Shown here one piece after another: positions 16,904 through 24,909 of a stretch of 64,000 bases of DNA. Where the stretch lies: assembly GCF_001612945.1 (NCBI RefSeq), contig NZ_BDBK01000019.1, positions 158,417-222,416 of the forward strand, read 5' to 3'. The translations under genes were made by a program, and so were the position numbers. Within the stretch, counting starts at the first letter, position 1. The number at the start of each line of letters is the position of its first letter. This DNA comes from Nocardia inohanensis NBRC 100128. Its GTDB lineage: Bacteria; Actinomycetota; Actinomycetes; Mycobacteriales; Mycobacteriaceae. The notes under the pieces are model-generated. The model worked only from the letters and a program-made list of their open reading frames with translations. It ran no database searches and was not told the DNA's origin.

Positions 16904-17617
16904 ATGGCTTCCGACCGTTTGTATTTTCGACAGCTGCTGTCCGGGCGTGACTGGGCGGTCGGCGATCCGATCGCCACGCAGATGCGCAATTTCGCGTACC
17001 TGATCGGCGATCGGGACACCGGCGAGGCCGTCGTGGTGGATCCGGCGTACGAGGCCGGGCAGCTGGTCGAGATCGCCGAGGAAGACGGGATGCGGCTGAC
17101 CGGGGTGCTGGCCACGCATCACCACCCCGATCATGTCGGCGGCACCATGCTCGGATTCACGCTGCGCGGGGTGAAGGAACTCCTCGAGAAGACCGATGTG
17201 GCCGTGCACGTCAACGCGGAAGAGCTGCCGTGGGTCGCGAACGTCACCGGCATCGCGCCCTCCGAACTGACCGGGCACGCGCACGGCGACAAGGTCGCGG
17301 TCGGCGGCTTCGAGATCGAGCTGCTGCATACGCCCGGGCATACGCCGGGCAGCCAGTGCTTCCTGTTCGAGAACCGGCTCATCGCGGGCGACACCCTGTT
17401 CGTGGATGGCTGCGGCCGCACCGATTTCCCGGGCGGCAACTCCGACGACATGTTCCGCAGCCTGCGGTATCTGGCTGGGCTGCAAGGGGATCCGGTGGTA
17501 TACCCGGGGCATTGGTACTCCGAGGAGCCGTCCGCGACGCTCTCGCACGTTCGCGATCACAACTACGTGATGCGGCCGCAGACCCTCGAACAGTGGCAGA
17601 TGTTCATGCCGAGCTGA
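16904..17617 (+). CDS. MBL-fold metallo-hydrolase (glyoxalase II-like)
   Basis: A 237-residue metallo-beta-lactamase fold enzyme. Metal ligands are visible in THHHPDH (residues about 71-77), HTPGHTPGS (about 144) and GDTLFVDGCGR (about 164), and a late His in YPGHWY. Such proteins hydrolyse thioesters or act in sulfur and glyoxal metabolism. It follows the MetA-like gene by 14 bases and probably shares its promoter. A strong terminator separates it from convergent ilvE. Confidence 0.88.
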   Translation: MASDRLYFRQLLSGRDWAVGDPIATQMRNFAYLIGDRDTGEAVVVDPAYEAGQLVEIAEEDGMRLTGVLATHHHPDHVGGTMLGFTLRGVKELLEKTDVAVHVNAEELPWVANVTGIAPSELTGHAHGDKVAVGGFEIELLHTPGHTPGSQCFLFENRLIAGDTLFVDGCGRTDFPGGNSDDMFRSLRYLAGLQGDPVVYPGHWYSEEPSATLSHVRDHNYVMRPQTLEQWQMFMPS

Positions 17618-17634
17618 TCACACCCTTCGACAGC

Positions 17635-17672
17635 AATCCGCCCGCCCCGAATACCTTCGGAGCGGGCGGATT
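17635..17672. terminator. bidirectional terminator between MBL gene and ilvE
   Basis: AATCCGCCCGC at 17635-17645 pairs with GCGGGCGGATT at 17662-17672, extended inward by CCGAA/TTCGG, with T-rich sequence after it. Serves both convergent genes. Confidence 0.85.
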
Positions 17673-17684
17673 TCGTTGTTCAGC

Positions 17685-18785
17685 TCAGGCGAGCGTACGC
17701 ATCCAGCCGTGCTTGTCGGCGAAGGTGCCGCGCTGAATACCGGTGAGGGTGTCGCGCAACGCCATGGTCACCTCGCCCGGTTCCCCGCTGCCGATGGTGA
17801 ATTCACCCTCCGCGGAGCGCACCGAGCCCACCGGAATGACGACCGCGGCGGTACCGCAGCCGAAAACCTCGGTGATTTCACCGGATTCGACGCCCTTGCG
17901 CCACTCCTCCACCGACACCTTGCGCTCCTGCACCGCATAACCCGCATCGGCGGCCAGGGTGATGAGCGAATCGCGAGTGATGCCGGGTAGCAGCGAGCCC
18001 GACAGCTCCGGGGTCACCAGGCGCGCGTCCGAGCCGCTGCCGAACACGAAGAACAGGTTGTTGGTGCCCATCTCCTCGACGTAGCGGTGCTCGCAGGCGT
18101 CCAGCCACACCACCTGGTCGCAGCCCTTCTCGGCGGCCTGCCGCTGGGCGAGCAGCGACGCGGCGTAGTTGCCCGCCACCTTCGCCTCACCGGTACCGCC
18201 CGGCGCGGCGCGCACGTATTCGGTCGACAGCCACACCTTGACCGGCTTCAACCCGCCGGCGAAGTACGCGCCGGCCGGGGAACCCATCAGCAGGTACTTG
18301 TAGCCGGACGCCGGCTTCACACCCAGGCCGACCTCGGTGGAGAACATGAACGGCCGCAGGTACAGCGCGTCCTCGCCGCCCGCCGCGGGCACCCAGTCGG
18401 CATCCACTTCGAGCAGCTGGCGCACGGATTCGATGAACAGCTCATCGGGCAGCTCGGCCATCGCCATGCGCGCCGCCGAGCGACGGAATCGCGCGGCATT
18501 GGCATCGACGCGGAAGGTGGCGATGCTCCCGTCCGCCTGCCGGTACGCCTTCAGCCCCTCGAAAATGGCCTGGCCGTAGTGGAAGACCATGGTCGCCGGA
18601 TCCATCGCGATCGGCGCGTACGGCTCGACGGTCGGGTTCACCCACTGCCCGTCCACATAGTCGATGGAGACCATGTGGTCGGTGAAGAACCGCCCGAACC
18701 CCGGCGCCGCGAGTACTTCCTGCCGCCGCTCCGCAGAACTCGGTGCGGGATGCGAGACACGGCTGAACTTCGCGGCAACAGTCAT
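17685..18785 (-). CDS. ilvE: branched-chain amino acid aminotransferase
   Basis: A 366-residue PLP-dependent transaminase that interconverts Leu, Ile and Val with their 2-oxo acids. Signatures: VFHYGQAIFEGLKAYR, YLRPFMFSTEVGLGV, the PLP-lysine block EAKVAGNYAASLLAQ (Lys about 202), EEMGTNNLFFVF and GITRDSLITLAADAGY. The frame stays open 73 codons upstream, but the family start is MTVAAKFSR at 18785, and the extension is unlike any IlvE. Divergent from the membrane-anchored protein at 18892. Confidence 0.94.
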   Translation of the reverse strand: MTVAAKFSRVSHPAPSSAERRQEVLAAPGFGRFFTDHMVSIDYVDGQWVNPTVEPYAPIAMDPATMVFHYGQAIFEGLKAYRQADGSIATFRVDANAARFRRSAARMAMAELPDELFIESVRQLLEVDADWVPAAGGEDALYLRPFMFSTEVGLGVKPASGYKYLLMGSPAGAYFAGGLKPVKVWLSTEYVRAAPGGTGEAKVAGNYAASLLAQRQAAEKGCDQVVWLDACEHRYVEEMGTNNLFFVFGSGSDARLVTPELSGSLLPGITRDSLITLAADAGYAVQERKVSVEEWRKGVESGEITEVFGCGTAAVVIPVGSVRSAEGEFTIGSGEPGEVTMALRDTLTGIQRGTFADKHGWMRTLA

Positions 18786-18891
18786 GGCTTGGAGTGTAAA
18801 TCGCCGGGCACGCGAGGTGGGAGCCGGTATGCCAGGCGTTGACACGGCCACGATTCGAGCCGGTCGGTCGGCACGCCGATAGGGTGAACGG

Positions 18892-19743
18892 GTGTACCAG
18901 CCGCCTACGGAATACACCGTCGACCCCGAACCGCCACACGCCACGCGCCCGTGGCTGCTCGCGCTGATTCTGGTATCGGTACTCGCGTTGATCGCGGTGG
19001 TCACCGTGGCGATCCGGCAACCCGGTCACCTGGTCAACGGAAACGCCCTGCCCGCAGACAATTACGGTCCGCAGGACACCGCGACCCACGCGCCGACCAC
19101 CACCACGACGACCACGACCACCACGGCGCCCAAAGCCGTGATCCCCGCCGTGACGCCCGGCTGGCAGACCGCGTACTCGATCTCCCGCAACGCCGTCTAC
19201 GACGTGCCCGCGGACTGGACGGTCCCGACGCCCACCACCATCGTCGGCTTCGAGGACGGCGCCGATCGAGTGGTCATGAGCGGCGCGTCGACCTACAAGG
19301 AGAAGGCGTGCGGTGACTACGGCCCGCGTGCCATCGCGGGCGTGACCGGGTCCCGGCTGGGCGTCCCCGCCGACGCCGCTCGTGCCATCGCCGACAGCTG
19401 GTCCAAGCTGGCCGCCTCCGACGAAGGCAAACCGGCCGGTCAGATCAGTTTGAGCGGGGCCGAGGAACTCACCATTCAAGGCCGCCCCGCCGCCCACGTC
19501 ACCGCCACCATCGCCAACGCGGCGCCCTTCACCTGCAAGAACACCGCCACGGCCGTCGTGCACGCGGTAGCCATCGCGGCGAACAACGGCCAATCCGTGG
19601 TCATGGTCATCTACGCCGACCAGGACGTCTCCGACGCGGCCACCGCCGACACCATGCGCCAGATGTTCACGACCCTGCGCCCCGCGAACCTCACCCAGGC
19701 CCAGTGCAAGCAGGAGAACTCGGTCGTCGGCACCTGGTGCTGA
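18892..19743 (+). CDS. membrane-anchored extracytoplasmic protein with Thr-rich linker
   Basis: A 283-residue protein: short Pro-rich cytoplasmic N-terminus, one transmembrane helix (about residues 21-42), a poly-Thr linker (about 69-78), then a globular extracytoplasmic domain with four spaced cysteines (KEKACGDYGPRA, APFTCKNTATA, AQCKQENS and the C-terminal WC) that could form disulfides. Domain blocks such as YDVPADWTVPTP and IAGVTGSRLG look like a surface-exposed conserved domain found in Nocardia relatives; function unknown. TAGGGT at 18880-18885 and GTG at 18892 suggest a leaderless message. Confidence 0.75.
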   Translation: MYQPPTEYTVDPEPPHATRPWLLALILVSVLALIAVVTVAIRQPGHLVNGNALPADNYGPQDTATHAPTTTTTTTTTTAPKAVIPAVTPGWQTAYSISRNAVYDVPADWTVPTPTTIVGFEDGADRVVMSGASTYKEKACGDYGPRAIAGVTGSRLGVPADAARAIADSWSKLAASDEGKPAGQISLSGAEELTIQGRPAAHVTATIANAAPFTCKNTATAVVHAVAIAANNGQSVVMVIYADQDVSDAATADTMRQMFTTLRPANLTQAQCKQENSVVGTWC

Positions 19744-19750
19744 AACGAGA

Positions 19751-19793
19751 AACGCCCGCTCGCCGGTCCGGAAACCATTGGCGAGCGGGCGTT
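19751..19793. terminator. terminator between 18892 gene and gcvT
   Basis: AACGCCCGCTCGCC (19751-19764) pairs perfectly with GGCGAGCGGGCGTT (19780-19793), followed by TTCG. Fourteen-base stem between convergent genes. Confidence 0.88.
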
Positions 19794-19803
19794 TTCGCTG
19801 TTC

Positions 19804-20925
19804 TTACGCGGTGCGCACCTCGACGAACGGCGGCCGGATGACCTCACACCGCAAACGCCGGCCACGCACATCCACCTCGACCTCGTCACCGGGCTCGATA
19901 CCCGCGGCGGTGTCGAGCAGCGCGAGCGCGATCCCGATCTTCAAACTCGGCGAGAAGGTGCCGGAAGTGGTTTCCCCGATCTGCTGATCCCCCCGCACCA
20001 CGGTCTGCCCCTGCCGCAGCACACCCCGGTCGATGGCCTTGAGCCCCAGCAGAATCCGCTTGGGCCCCGCCGCCTTCTCCTGCTCCAGCGCGGCCTTGCC
20101 CCAGAACTCGGACTTCTTCCACCCCACCGCCCAGCCGGTGCGCGCCTGCAACGGCGAAATATCAACGGACAGTTCATGTCCGTGCAGCGGGTAACCCATC
20201 TCGGTGCGCAGGGTGTCGCGAGCCCCGAGCCCCGCAGCCTGTCCCCCAGCGGCCTCGACCTGCGCCAGAATCCCCCGGAACACCGCCTCCGCATCCGCCC
20301 AGCGCGGCAGCAGCTCGTACCCATGCTCCCCGGTGTAGCCCGTCCGGCAAACCCGGACCGGACGCCCTTCCCACTCGGCGTCCTCGTACGCCATGTACTC
20401 CATCTCGGTCGGCAGCCCCAGCTTCGCGAGCACCTCCGCCGACTTCGGCCCCTGCACCGCGAACACCGCGTACTCCCGATGCTCATCGGTCACGGTGACG
20501 CCCTCGGGCGCGGCCTTCTGAAGTTCGGCCACCACGGTCGCGGTATTGGCGGCGTTCGGCACCAGGAAGATCTCGTCATCGCTCACGTAGTAGGCGATCA
20601 AGTCATCGATAACCCCACCCTCGGACGTGCAGCACAACGTGTACTGCGCCTTCCCGGGCCGAATCCGATTCAAATCGTTGGTCAACGCCGAGTTCACGAA
20701 TTCGGCAGCCCCCGCACCCTGCACGGTCGCCTTACCGAGATGGCTGACGTCGAACAGCCCGACGCTGCTGCGCACCGCGGTGTGCTCCCCCACGGTCCCC
20801 GCATAGGAAACCGGCATCTCCCACCCCCCGAACGGCGCGAAGGTGGCGCCCAGCTCAACGTGGACGTTATGGATGGGTCCCTGCAACAGCTTCTCGTCGG
20901 TCACCCGTGAGAGCTTATCGGTCAC
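19804..20925 (-). CDS. gcvT: glycine cleavage system T protein (aminomethyltransferase)
   Basis: A 373-residue tetrahydrofolate-dependent enzyme that releases ammonia from the aminomethyl-lipoyl H protein. Typical blocks: FAPFGGWEMPVSYAG, GLFDVSHLGKATVQG, VQGPKSAEVL, TGYTGEHGYELL, GLGARDTLRTEMGYPLHG and the C-terminal ETTSGTFSPSLKIGIAL. Start is GTG. The gene is 28 bases downstream of the 20954-21496 gene on the same strand. No glycine riboswitch is visible. gcvP and gcvH are not in the window, as in mycobacteria where gcvT stands near ilvE. Confidence 0.94.
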   Translation of the reverse strand: MTDKLSRVTDEKLLQGPIHNVHVELGATFAPFGGWEMPVSYAGTVGEHTAVRSSVGLFDVSHLGKATVQGAGAAEFVNSALTNDLNRIRPGKAQYTLCCTSEGGVIDDLIAYYVSDDEIFLVPNAANTATVVAELQKAAPEGVTVTDEHREYAVFAVQGPKSAEVLAKLGLPTEMEYMAYEDAEWEGRPVRVCRTGYTGEHGYELLPRWADAEAVFRGILAQVEAAGGQAAGLGARDTLRTEMGYPLHGHELSVDISPLQARTGWAVGWKKSEFWGKAALEQEKAAGPKRILLGLKAIDRGVLRQGQTVVRGDQQIGETTSGTFSPSLKIGIALALLDTAAGIEPGDEVEVDVRGRRLRCEVIRPPFVEVRTA

Positions 20926-20953
20926 ATCCGGGCCGCCCGCGATTCACCCGAAG

Positions 20954-21496
20954 TCAGCGCACCACAAGCGGCAGTGGCCGGACCGCTAGCCCGCCGTGCT
21001 CCGCCAGAAACGGGCGCGCCGTCCGCAAAGACTCGAACGCGGACCACGCATCGGCCAGATCCGCGATCCCCCGCGCCGCGACCAGCACCGGCCGGATCGC
21101 CTCGGTGATGCCCTGCAATGGCAACCGAGCCTCCAGCGGGTGTGCGATCACCGGCCATTGCGGCCGAATCAGCTTGCCGGCCACCGCGGCCTGATGGGCC
21201 GTGAACGCCTCGTCCACGGCGGTCACCTCGGCGCGCACCGCCGCGACCGTGGCGTCCAGATCGATCACGCCGCCGATGTCGAGCCCGCTCAGAGCTCCCT
21301 CCTCGCATTCGATCGCCCGGTACCCCGCCGTCAGCGTCGCCGACTCCTCCCCGTCCTCAGCTTCCAGCACCCACGCCCCGGACAATCGCGAAAGCCCGAT
21401 CGCCCGTCCGACATTCACATGCCACACGACTAGGCGGCCCTGCGCCTTGTTCACCACCACCACGAGGGAAAGCACAGACTCGACCGCGCTGCTCAT
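20954..21496 (-). CDS. conserved hypothetical protein upstream of gcvT
   Basis: A 180-residue soluble protein of unknown family. The N-terminal half looks like a beta-rich domain (LSLVVVVNKAQGRLVVWHV, GLSRLSGAWVLEAEDG), the C-terminal half alpha-helical (AEVTAVDEAFTAHQAAVAGK). The ATG at 21496 has GGAG four bases upstream; the frame stays open for 57 codons more, but that part has poor codon bias. Probably cotranscribed with gcvT. Confidence 0.6.
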   Translation of the reverse strand: MSSAVESVLSLVVVVNKAQGRLVVWHVNVGRAIGLSRLSGAWVLEAEDGEESATLTAGYRAIECEEGALSGLDIGGVIDLDATVAAVRAEVTAVDEAFTAHQAAVAGKLIRPQWPVIAHPLEARLPLQGITEAIRPVLVAARGIADLADAWSAFESLRTARPFLAEHGGLAVRPLPLVVR

Positions 21497-21770
21497 ACCG
21501 CTCCAATGCCCCTGGACGTCTCGGTCAGGGCAAGCGTAGAGCACACCTACGACAACCAATTCGACTCCACCCCAACAAAATTCATTCAACCAGTCGGTTC
21601 GGTTCCATCGAAACGGGACCAGCCCGAAACCGGACACCGCCGCCGCCCAGATCGCCGCGAGCTTCACTGGACTGCCCAGCTGAAAAAATCTGTAGTGGTG
21701 GGTCTAGACATTCCGCGCGGGACTGTGTAATTTCACTGTCGTTCAGAGAAGAGATCGAGTAGCTGGGCAG

Positions 21771-21923
21771 GTGAACTGCCTGGCATGCGGTACGCCCGAC
21801 CCCTCCGGCGCAGACGAAGCATCCGGCCCCACGGCCAGGACCGCCGCCGGAGGGGACAGGGCGCAGAAAGACGAAGACCTTGACAGCAAAATCCGACGCG
21901 CGGAGGTGGTGGCTACTGAGTAA
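21771..21923 (+). CDS. possible 50-residue Cys-containing leader or small protein
   Basis: GTG-started frame with high G/C third positions in a long intergenic stretch. It begins MNCLACGTPDPSG (a CxxC pair at residues 3 and 6) and ends in a charged helix-like region (RAQKDEDLDSKIRRAEVV). CAGG precedes the start. It could be a small zinc-binding protein or an upstream leader for the MerR-type gene 160 bases later. An alternative overlapping frame contains RRWW. Low confidence without conservation data. The stretch 21497-21770 before it holds no other gene that I can see. Confidence 0.3.
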   Translation: MNCLACGTPDPSGADEASGPTARTAAGGDRAQKDEDLDSKIRRAEVVATE

Positions 21924-22024
21924 CCCCGAACCGATTTCACATCGCGAGGCATCTCCGATGCCATGTAAACCATCGACCCACAGGGGCCGGTGAAAAGTTT
22001 GTCCCTTTCGTATACGTAGATCTC

Positions 22025-22052
22025 AGGCCCCGGCGCACCCGCGCCGGGGCCT
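22025..22052 (+). terminator. 12-base perfect hairpin in the leader of the MerR-type gene
   Basis: AGGCCCCGGCGC, loop ACCC, then GCGCCGGGGCCT; the stem is perfect and very GC-rich, 30 bases before the GTG at 22082. No T run follows. It could terminate an upstream small transcript or act as an attenuator for the downstream gene. Confidence 0.55.
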
Positions 22053-22081
22053 CCCGTCGTTCCCAAACCCCGAGAGGTGCT

Positions 22082-22447
22082 GTGCAGCAACAAGATACGA
22101 CCCCCACCGGCACGACCGGCGGGACAGACAGACTCGACGACGAAGACTTCCCCGCCTACAGCATGGGCCGCGCCGCCGAAATCCTCGGCGTAACCCAAGC
22201 CTTCCTCCGCACCCTCGACGCCGCCCGCCTGCTCACCCCCCAACGCTCCCCCGGCGGCCACCGCCGTTACTCCCGCTACCAACTCCGCATAGCGGCCCGA
22301 GTACGCGAACTGATAGACGCCGGCAACTCCCTCGAGGGCGCCTGCCGCATCGTCATCCTCGAAGACCAACTCGCCGAAGCCCAGGCCCTCAACGCCACCC
22401 TGCAAAACGCCCTGGACGAGCATGAGTCACAGGACCACGGCCACTGA
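22082..22447 (+). CDS. MerR-type helix-turn-helix regulator (short)
   Basis: A 121-residue protein with a MerR DNA-binding domain at residues 25-95: YSMGRAAEILGVTQAFLRT, then LTPQRSPGGHRRYSRYQL, and a short coiled-coil C-terminus instead of a ligand domain. It starts at GTG after GAGAGG. The small size suggests a regulator that works as a coiled-coil dimer with no sensor domain, as often found in actinobacteria. A hairpin and a possible small reading frame lie in its leader. Targets unknown. Confidence 0.8.
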   Translation: MQQQDTTPTGTTGGTDRLDDEDFPAYSMGRAAEILGVTQAFLRTLDAARLLTPQRSPGGHRRYSRYQLRIAARVRELIDAGNSLEGACRIVILEDQLAEAQALNATLQNALDEHESQDHGH

Positions 22448-22828
22448 CCGCTTCAGCCGTCACCGGCGGCGGGAAGATGAGCTCACCACCACGCGCCGAA
22501 TCACGCGGACTCGGTTCACCGTCGACCGTGAAAGTATCAGCGCTACAGATGATCTCGTGGTGAGCTAGCTCACCGCCGCCATTTCACGACCGGATACCAC
22601 AGCGTTACAGCCGGACATCGGATGGCCATCAGCACGTCACCCCTACGGCAAACATCCAGGCGCACACTATTTCTGCACCCGGCGCCGGGTGGACGGGCCC
22701 CAACCCTCCGCACTCGGGCCCCACGCCGCGGATCCGACGCGAAGTTCTCCAGCCTCGTCGCGTCCGGTCCATGCAATCCGCCGCGTCCCCGCCGCCGGGT
22801 GCACACCAGCTGCCGTCCGGAGGTTCCG
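22448..22828. other. intergenic region with operator-like palindromes
   Basis: About 380 bases with no convincing gene. It contains the perfect 16-base palindrome GGTGAGCTAGCTCACC at 22559-22574, a related TGAGCTCA near 22477-22486, and TTCAC/GTGAA arms around a GTCGAC centre near 22515-22532. These suggest a regulated promoter for the 22829 gene. Confidence 0.45.
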
Positions 22829-23293
22829 ATGTTCGAATCCTGCTGCTCCCCACACGAATCCGCGCACCTGCTGCGAGCCCGCTTCGGGCTACCGGTCGAA
22901 ACATTCGCTGATCGGCCGTATCTCACCATGGGGTCGCCGATCGAGGCGATCGAGCTACCCGCCGAACTGGGCGAGCAAGTCCGCGGCCGGCTCACTGGCT
23001 TGCCCTCGACGCCGGTGATAGCCGATCCGCGGGACCGGCGCTGGACGTTCCTCGTCGCCGCACCGATTCCGTATCACGTTGTGCCGCTGCGCATGCGGAG
23101 ACTTCTCACCGCGTACGGTGTCACCTTCTCGGTGCCTGGCGCACGCGTCAGACTGCCCAGCTCCGACCGGGCCGGCGACTGGCATTGGGCCAGCGAACCG
23201 ACGCCCGGGCGTCTGGTAATCCCACAGCGCGCCGTCATCCTGCAAATGATCCGGCGATTGATTCTCGAGGGACCGGATTCAGTGTCGGCGTGA
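22829..23293 (+). CDS. hypothetical protein, 154 residues
   Basis: Starts MFESCCSPHESAHLLRARFG after the strong site CCGGAGG, five bases before ATG; the open frame upstream lacks good codon bias. The sequence contains a WTFLVAAPIPYH strand-rich stretch and LPSSDRAGDWHWASEP, and ends with a basic helix. Similar proteins of unknown role appear in Nocardia as far as I recall, but I assign no function. It converges on the 23301-24005 gene with seven bases between stops. Confidence 0.6.
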   Translation: MFESCCSPHESAHLLRARFGLPVETFADRPYLTMGSPIEAIELPAELGEQVRGRLTGLPSTPVIADPRDRRWTFLVAAPIPYHVVPLRMRRLLTAYGVTFSVPGARVRLPSSDRAGDWHWASEPTPGRLVIPQRAVILQMIRRLILEGPDSVSA

Positions 23294-23300
23294 AGGCGGT

Positions 23301-24005
23301 TTACCCATCGGGCTGGCACGTACAGTCCTCCGGACAGGCATCAGTCGCCGCCGCATCGACAGCCGCTTGAAGCAGCGGCTGCGGCAATTTCCCGCACTCG
23401 CCCAGAAACACGATCCAGCGCGGCAGCAATTTCAGCGCTGCCGCGCGAACCATTTCGCTGTGATCCCATTCGTGGATGAGGTCTCGCAGATGAGCCGCAC
23501 GATGCGGCGAGACCCGTCCCCAAGTGCCGCGAACCGTGACCGCATGCCAATGCCAGGCGAGAGCGAGAACCGCGGAGACGTCACCTGTGGTCCGGTAGCG
23601 GCCCCGATGCCACTTCATGAATACATCCACGATCCGGGATATGTCCGCCAACGACAACGGCTCATCTTGTTTCGGCTGCACACCGGCGGCCCGCCAGCTC
23701 TGTATCAGTGCTTCAACTCGATCCGAGATTTCGCGGTCCGCCACATCATCGAGATGCGATGCGGCGCAACCGAGTACACCGGAGAGCCATGCCAGATCGG
23801 TAACTTTGCCGGGAACGGAATCGGCCGCGGTATCGCCGACGACGGATCGCCACGAACTCGCGGCGTCTTCGAGCGTATCGAAGTCGCCGGCGGCCACTAT
23901 CTCGGGATGAGCGCACACATCGACATCGATGCAGTACAAGGGTTGGTCCGTCTCCGATTCGAACGCGGCGATGATCGCGATCCGAGTGCCGAATCCGTCT
24001 GTCAT
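23301..24005 (-). CDS. hypothetical protein; a decayed copy lies at 63183-63298
   Basis: About 234 residues from ATG 24005 (MTDGFGTRIAIIAAFESE); the frame could also start at GTG 24048-24050. N-terminal third beta-rich (LYCIDVDVCAH), C-terminal two thirds helical with many Trp/His (WHWHAVTVRGTWG) and a Cys cluster at the end (CPEDCTCQ). Blocks such as AAHLRDLIHEWDHSEMVRAA suggest a helical repeat. Function unknown. The first 18 codons are clearly related to a broken gene near the rRNA operon, making it a border marker of the island. Confidence 0.6.
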   Translation of the reverse strand: MTDGFGTRIAIIAAFESETDQPLYCIDVDVCAHPEIVAAGDFDTLEDAASSWRSVVGDTAADSVPGKVTDLAWLSGVLGCAASHLDDVADREISDRVEALIQSWRAAGVQPKQDEPLSLADISRIVDVFMKWHRGRYRTTGDVSAVLALAWHWHAVTVRGTWGRVSPHRAAHLRDLIHEWDHSEMVRAAALKLLPRWIVFLGECGKLPQPLLQAAVDAAATDACPEDCTCQPDG

Positions 24006-24251
24006 ACGCCAGATCTCAGTGGCCGGAGTTGAATGTGCGGTCACCTGCACCCACCGGTGGCTGCGCCGAATCGTTCATCATTCATGACCTGATATTCGGA
24101 GCAGATCCGGTGTCAGCTCGGATCCCATAACAGACCAACCACCCGGACCGTACAGCAACAACACTGGCACGATCCGTCAGATTATTTGCACGCCAGCATA
24201 TTTCATCCGCCCTACCATAATTCCGGGGACACGAGACCCGCGGAGGCAGCG

Positions 24252-24764
24252 ATGCGGAAACTGACGCTCGACCATCTCTTCAACGACCTCACCCAGTGGG
24301 CAGCCGCCGAAGCAGCCGCCCTCAACGAGGTCGTCACCATCTCCAAGAACGGCGGCTGGGAACAATGGTGCGTCGTCCAGTTCCTGCGCTGGCAACTCCA
24401 CCAAGCCAACGCCGCCCAGGGCCTGAACTTCGAACGCGAATGGAACGCCCCCGGCCGCCGCTACGACATCGCTTACAACACCGCGACCGAAGTCGACGTG
24501 AACAACTACCCGATCATCCTCACCCAATGGAAAGCCATGAAAGACGGCGTCAGCTATGACGTCTTCGGCGACATCGGCACTCTCACCGAGGTCGAGAAGC
24601 ACATGCGCTCCCTGAACCGCACCTGGCAGCCCGTCATAGTCGGCCTCACCCTGCGCCGCGCCGAGTTCCCCGGAGCCAAAGCCCTACCCAACATCCCAGA
24701 CTCCAACGTCCAGCTGTTCGTGTCCTCCGAAGCCACCTGGCAGCCCTTCCGCAACGCCCTCTGA
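24252..24764 (+). CDS. hypothetical protein, 170 residues
   Basis: Starts at ATG 24252 after GCGGAGG (six bases). Begins MRKLTLDHLFNDLTQWAAAE; later blocks EREWNAPGRRYDIAY, EVDVNNYPIILTQWKAMKDG and IVGLTLRRAEFPG. Mixed alpha/beta, many Trp. A D...EVD pattern followed by a Lys is only faintly reminiscent of a nuclease core, so I make no assignment. It stands alone just left of the helicase pseudogene. Confidence 0.6.
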   Translation: MRKLTLDHLFNDLTQWAAAEAAALNEVVTISKNGGWEQWCVVQFLRWQLHQANAAQGLNFEREWNAPGRRYDIAYNTATEVDVNNYPIILTQWKAMKDGVSYDVFGDIGTLTEVEKHMRSLNRTWQPVIVGLTLRRAEFPGAKALPNIPDSNVQLFVSSEATWQPFRNAL

Positions 24765-24909
24765 CCACCACCGGCAGGTACTGACGAGATCTGCGCCGAG
24801 TCTGCCGCCGCGTGCCGATCTCCTTGAACCGACAGTCTTTCTGCGGACATCTCACTGATACTCGAATTGCGGCGCAGGGGGCCGCGACGGTACCGAGGGG
24901 GTTGGTCCG

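Noticed and set aside
18786..19004. 73-codon N-terminal extension of ilvE
   Set aside because: Open frame only; the family start is at 18785 and the extension overlaps the divergent promoter and start of the 18892 gene.
20926..20953. Glycine riboswitch before gcvT
   Set aside because: The gap to the upstream gene is only 28 bases and no riboswitch elements are visible before that gene either.
21730..22060. tmRNA, RNase P RNA or 6C RNA in the leader of the MerR-type gene
   Set aside because: None of the conserved cores or end sequences of these RNAs could be found.
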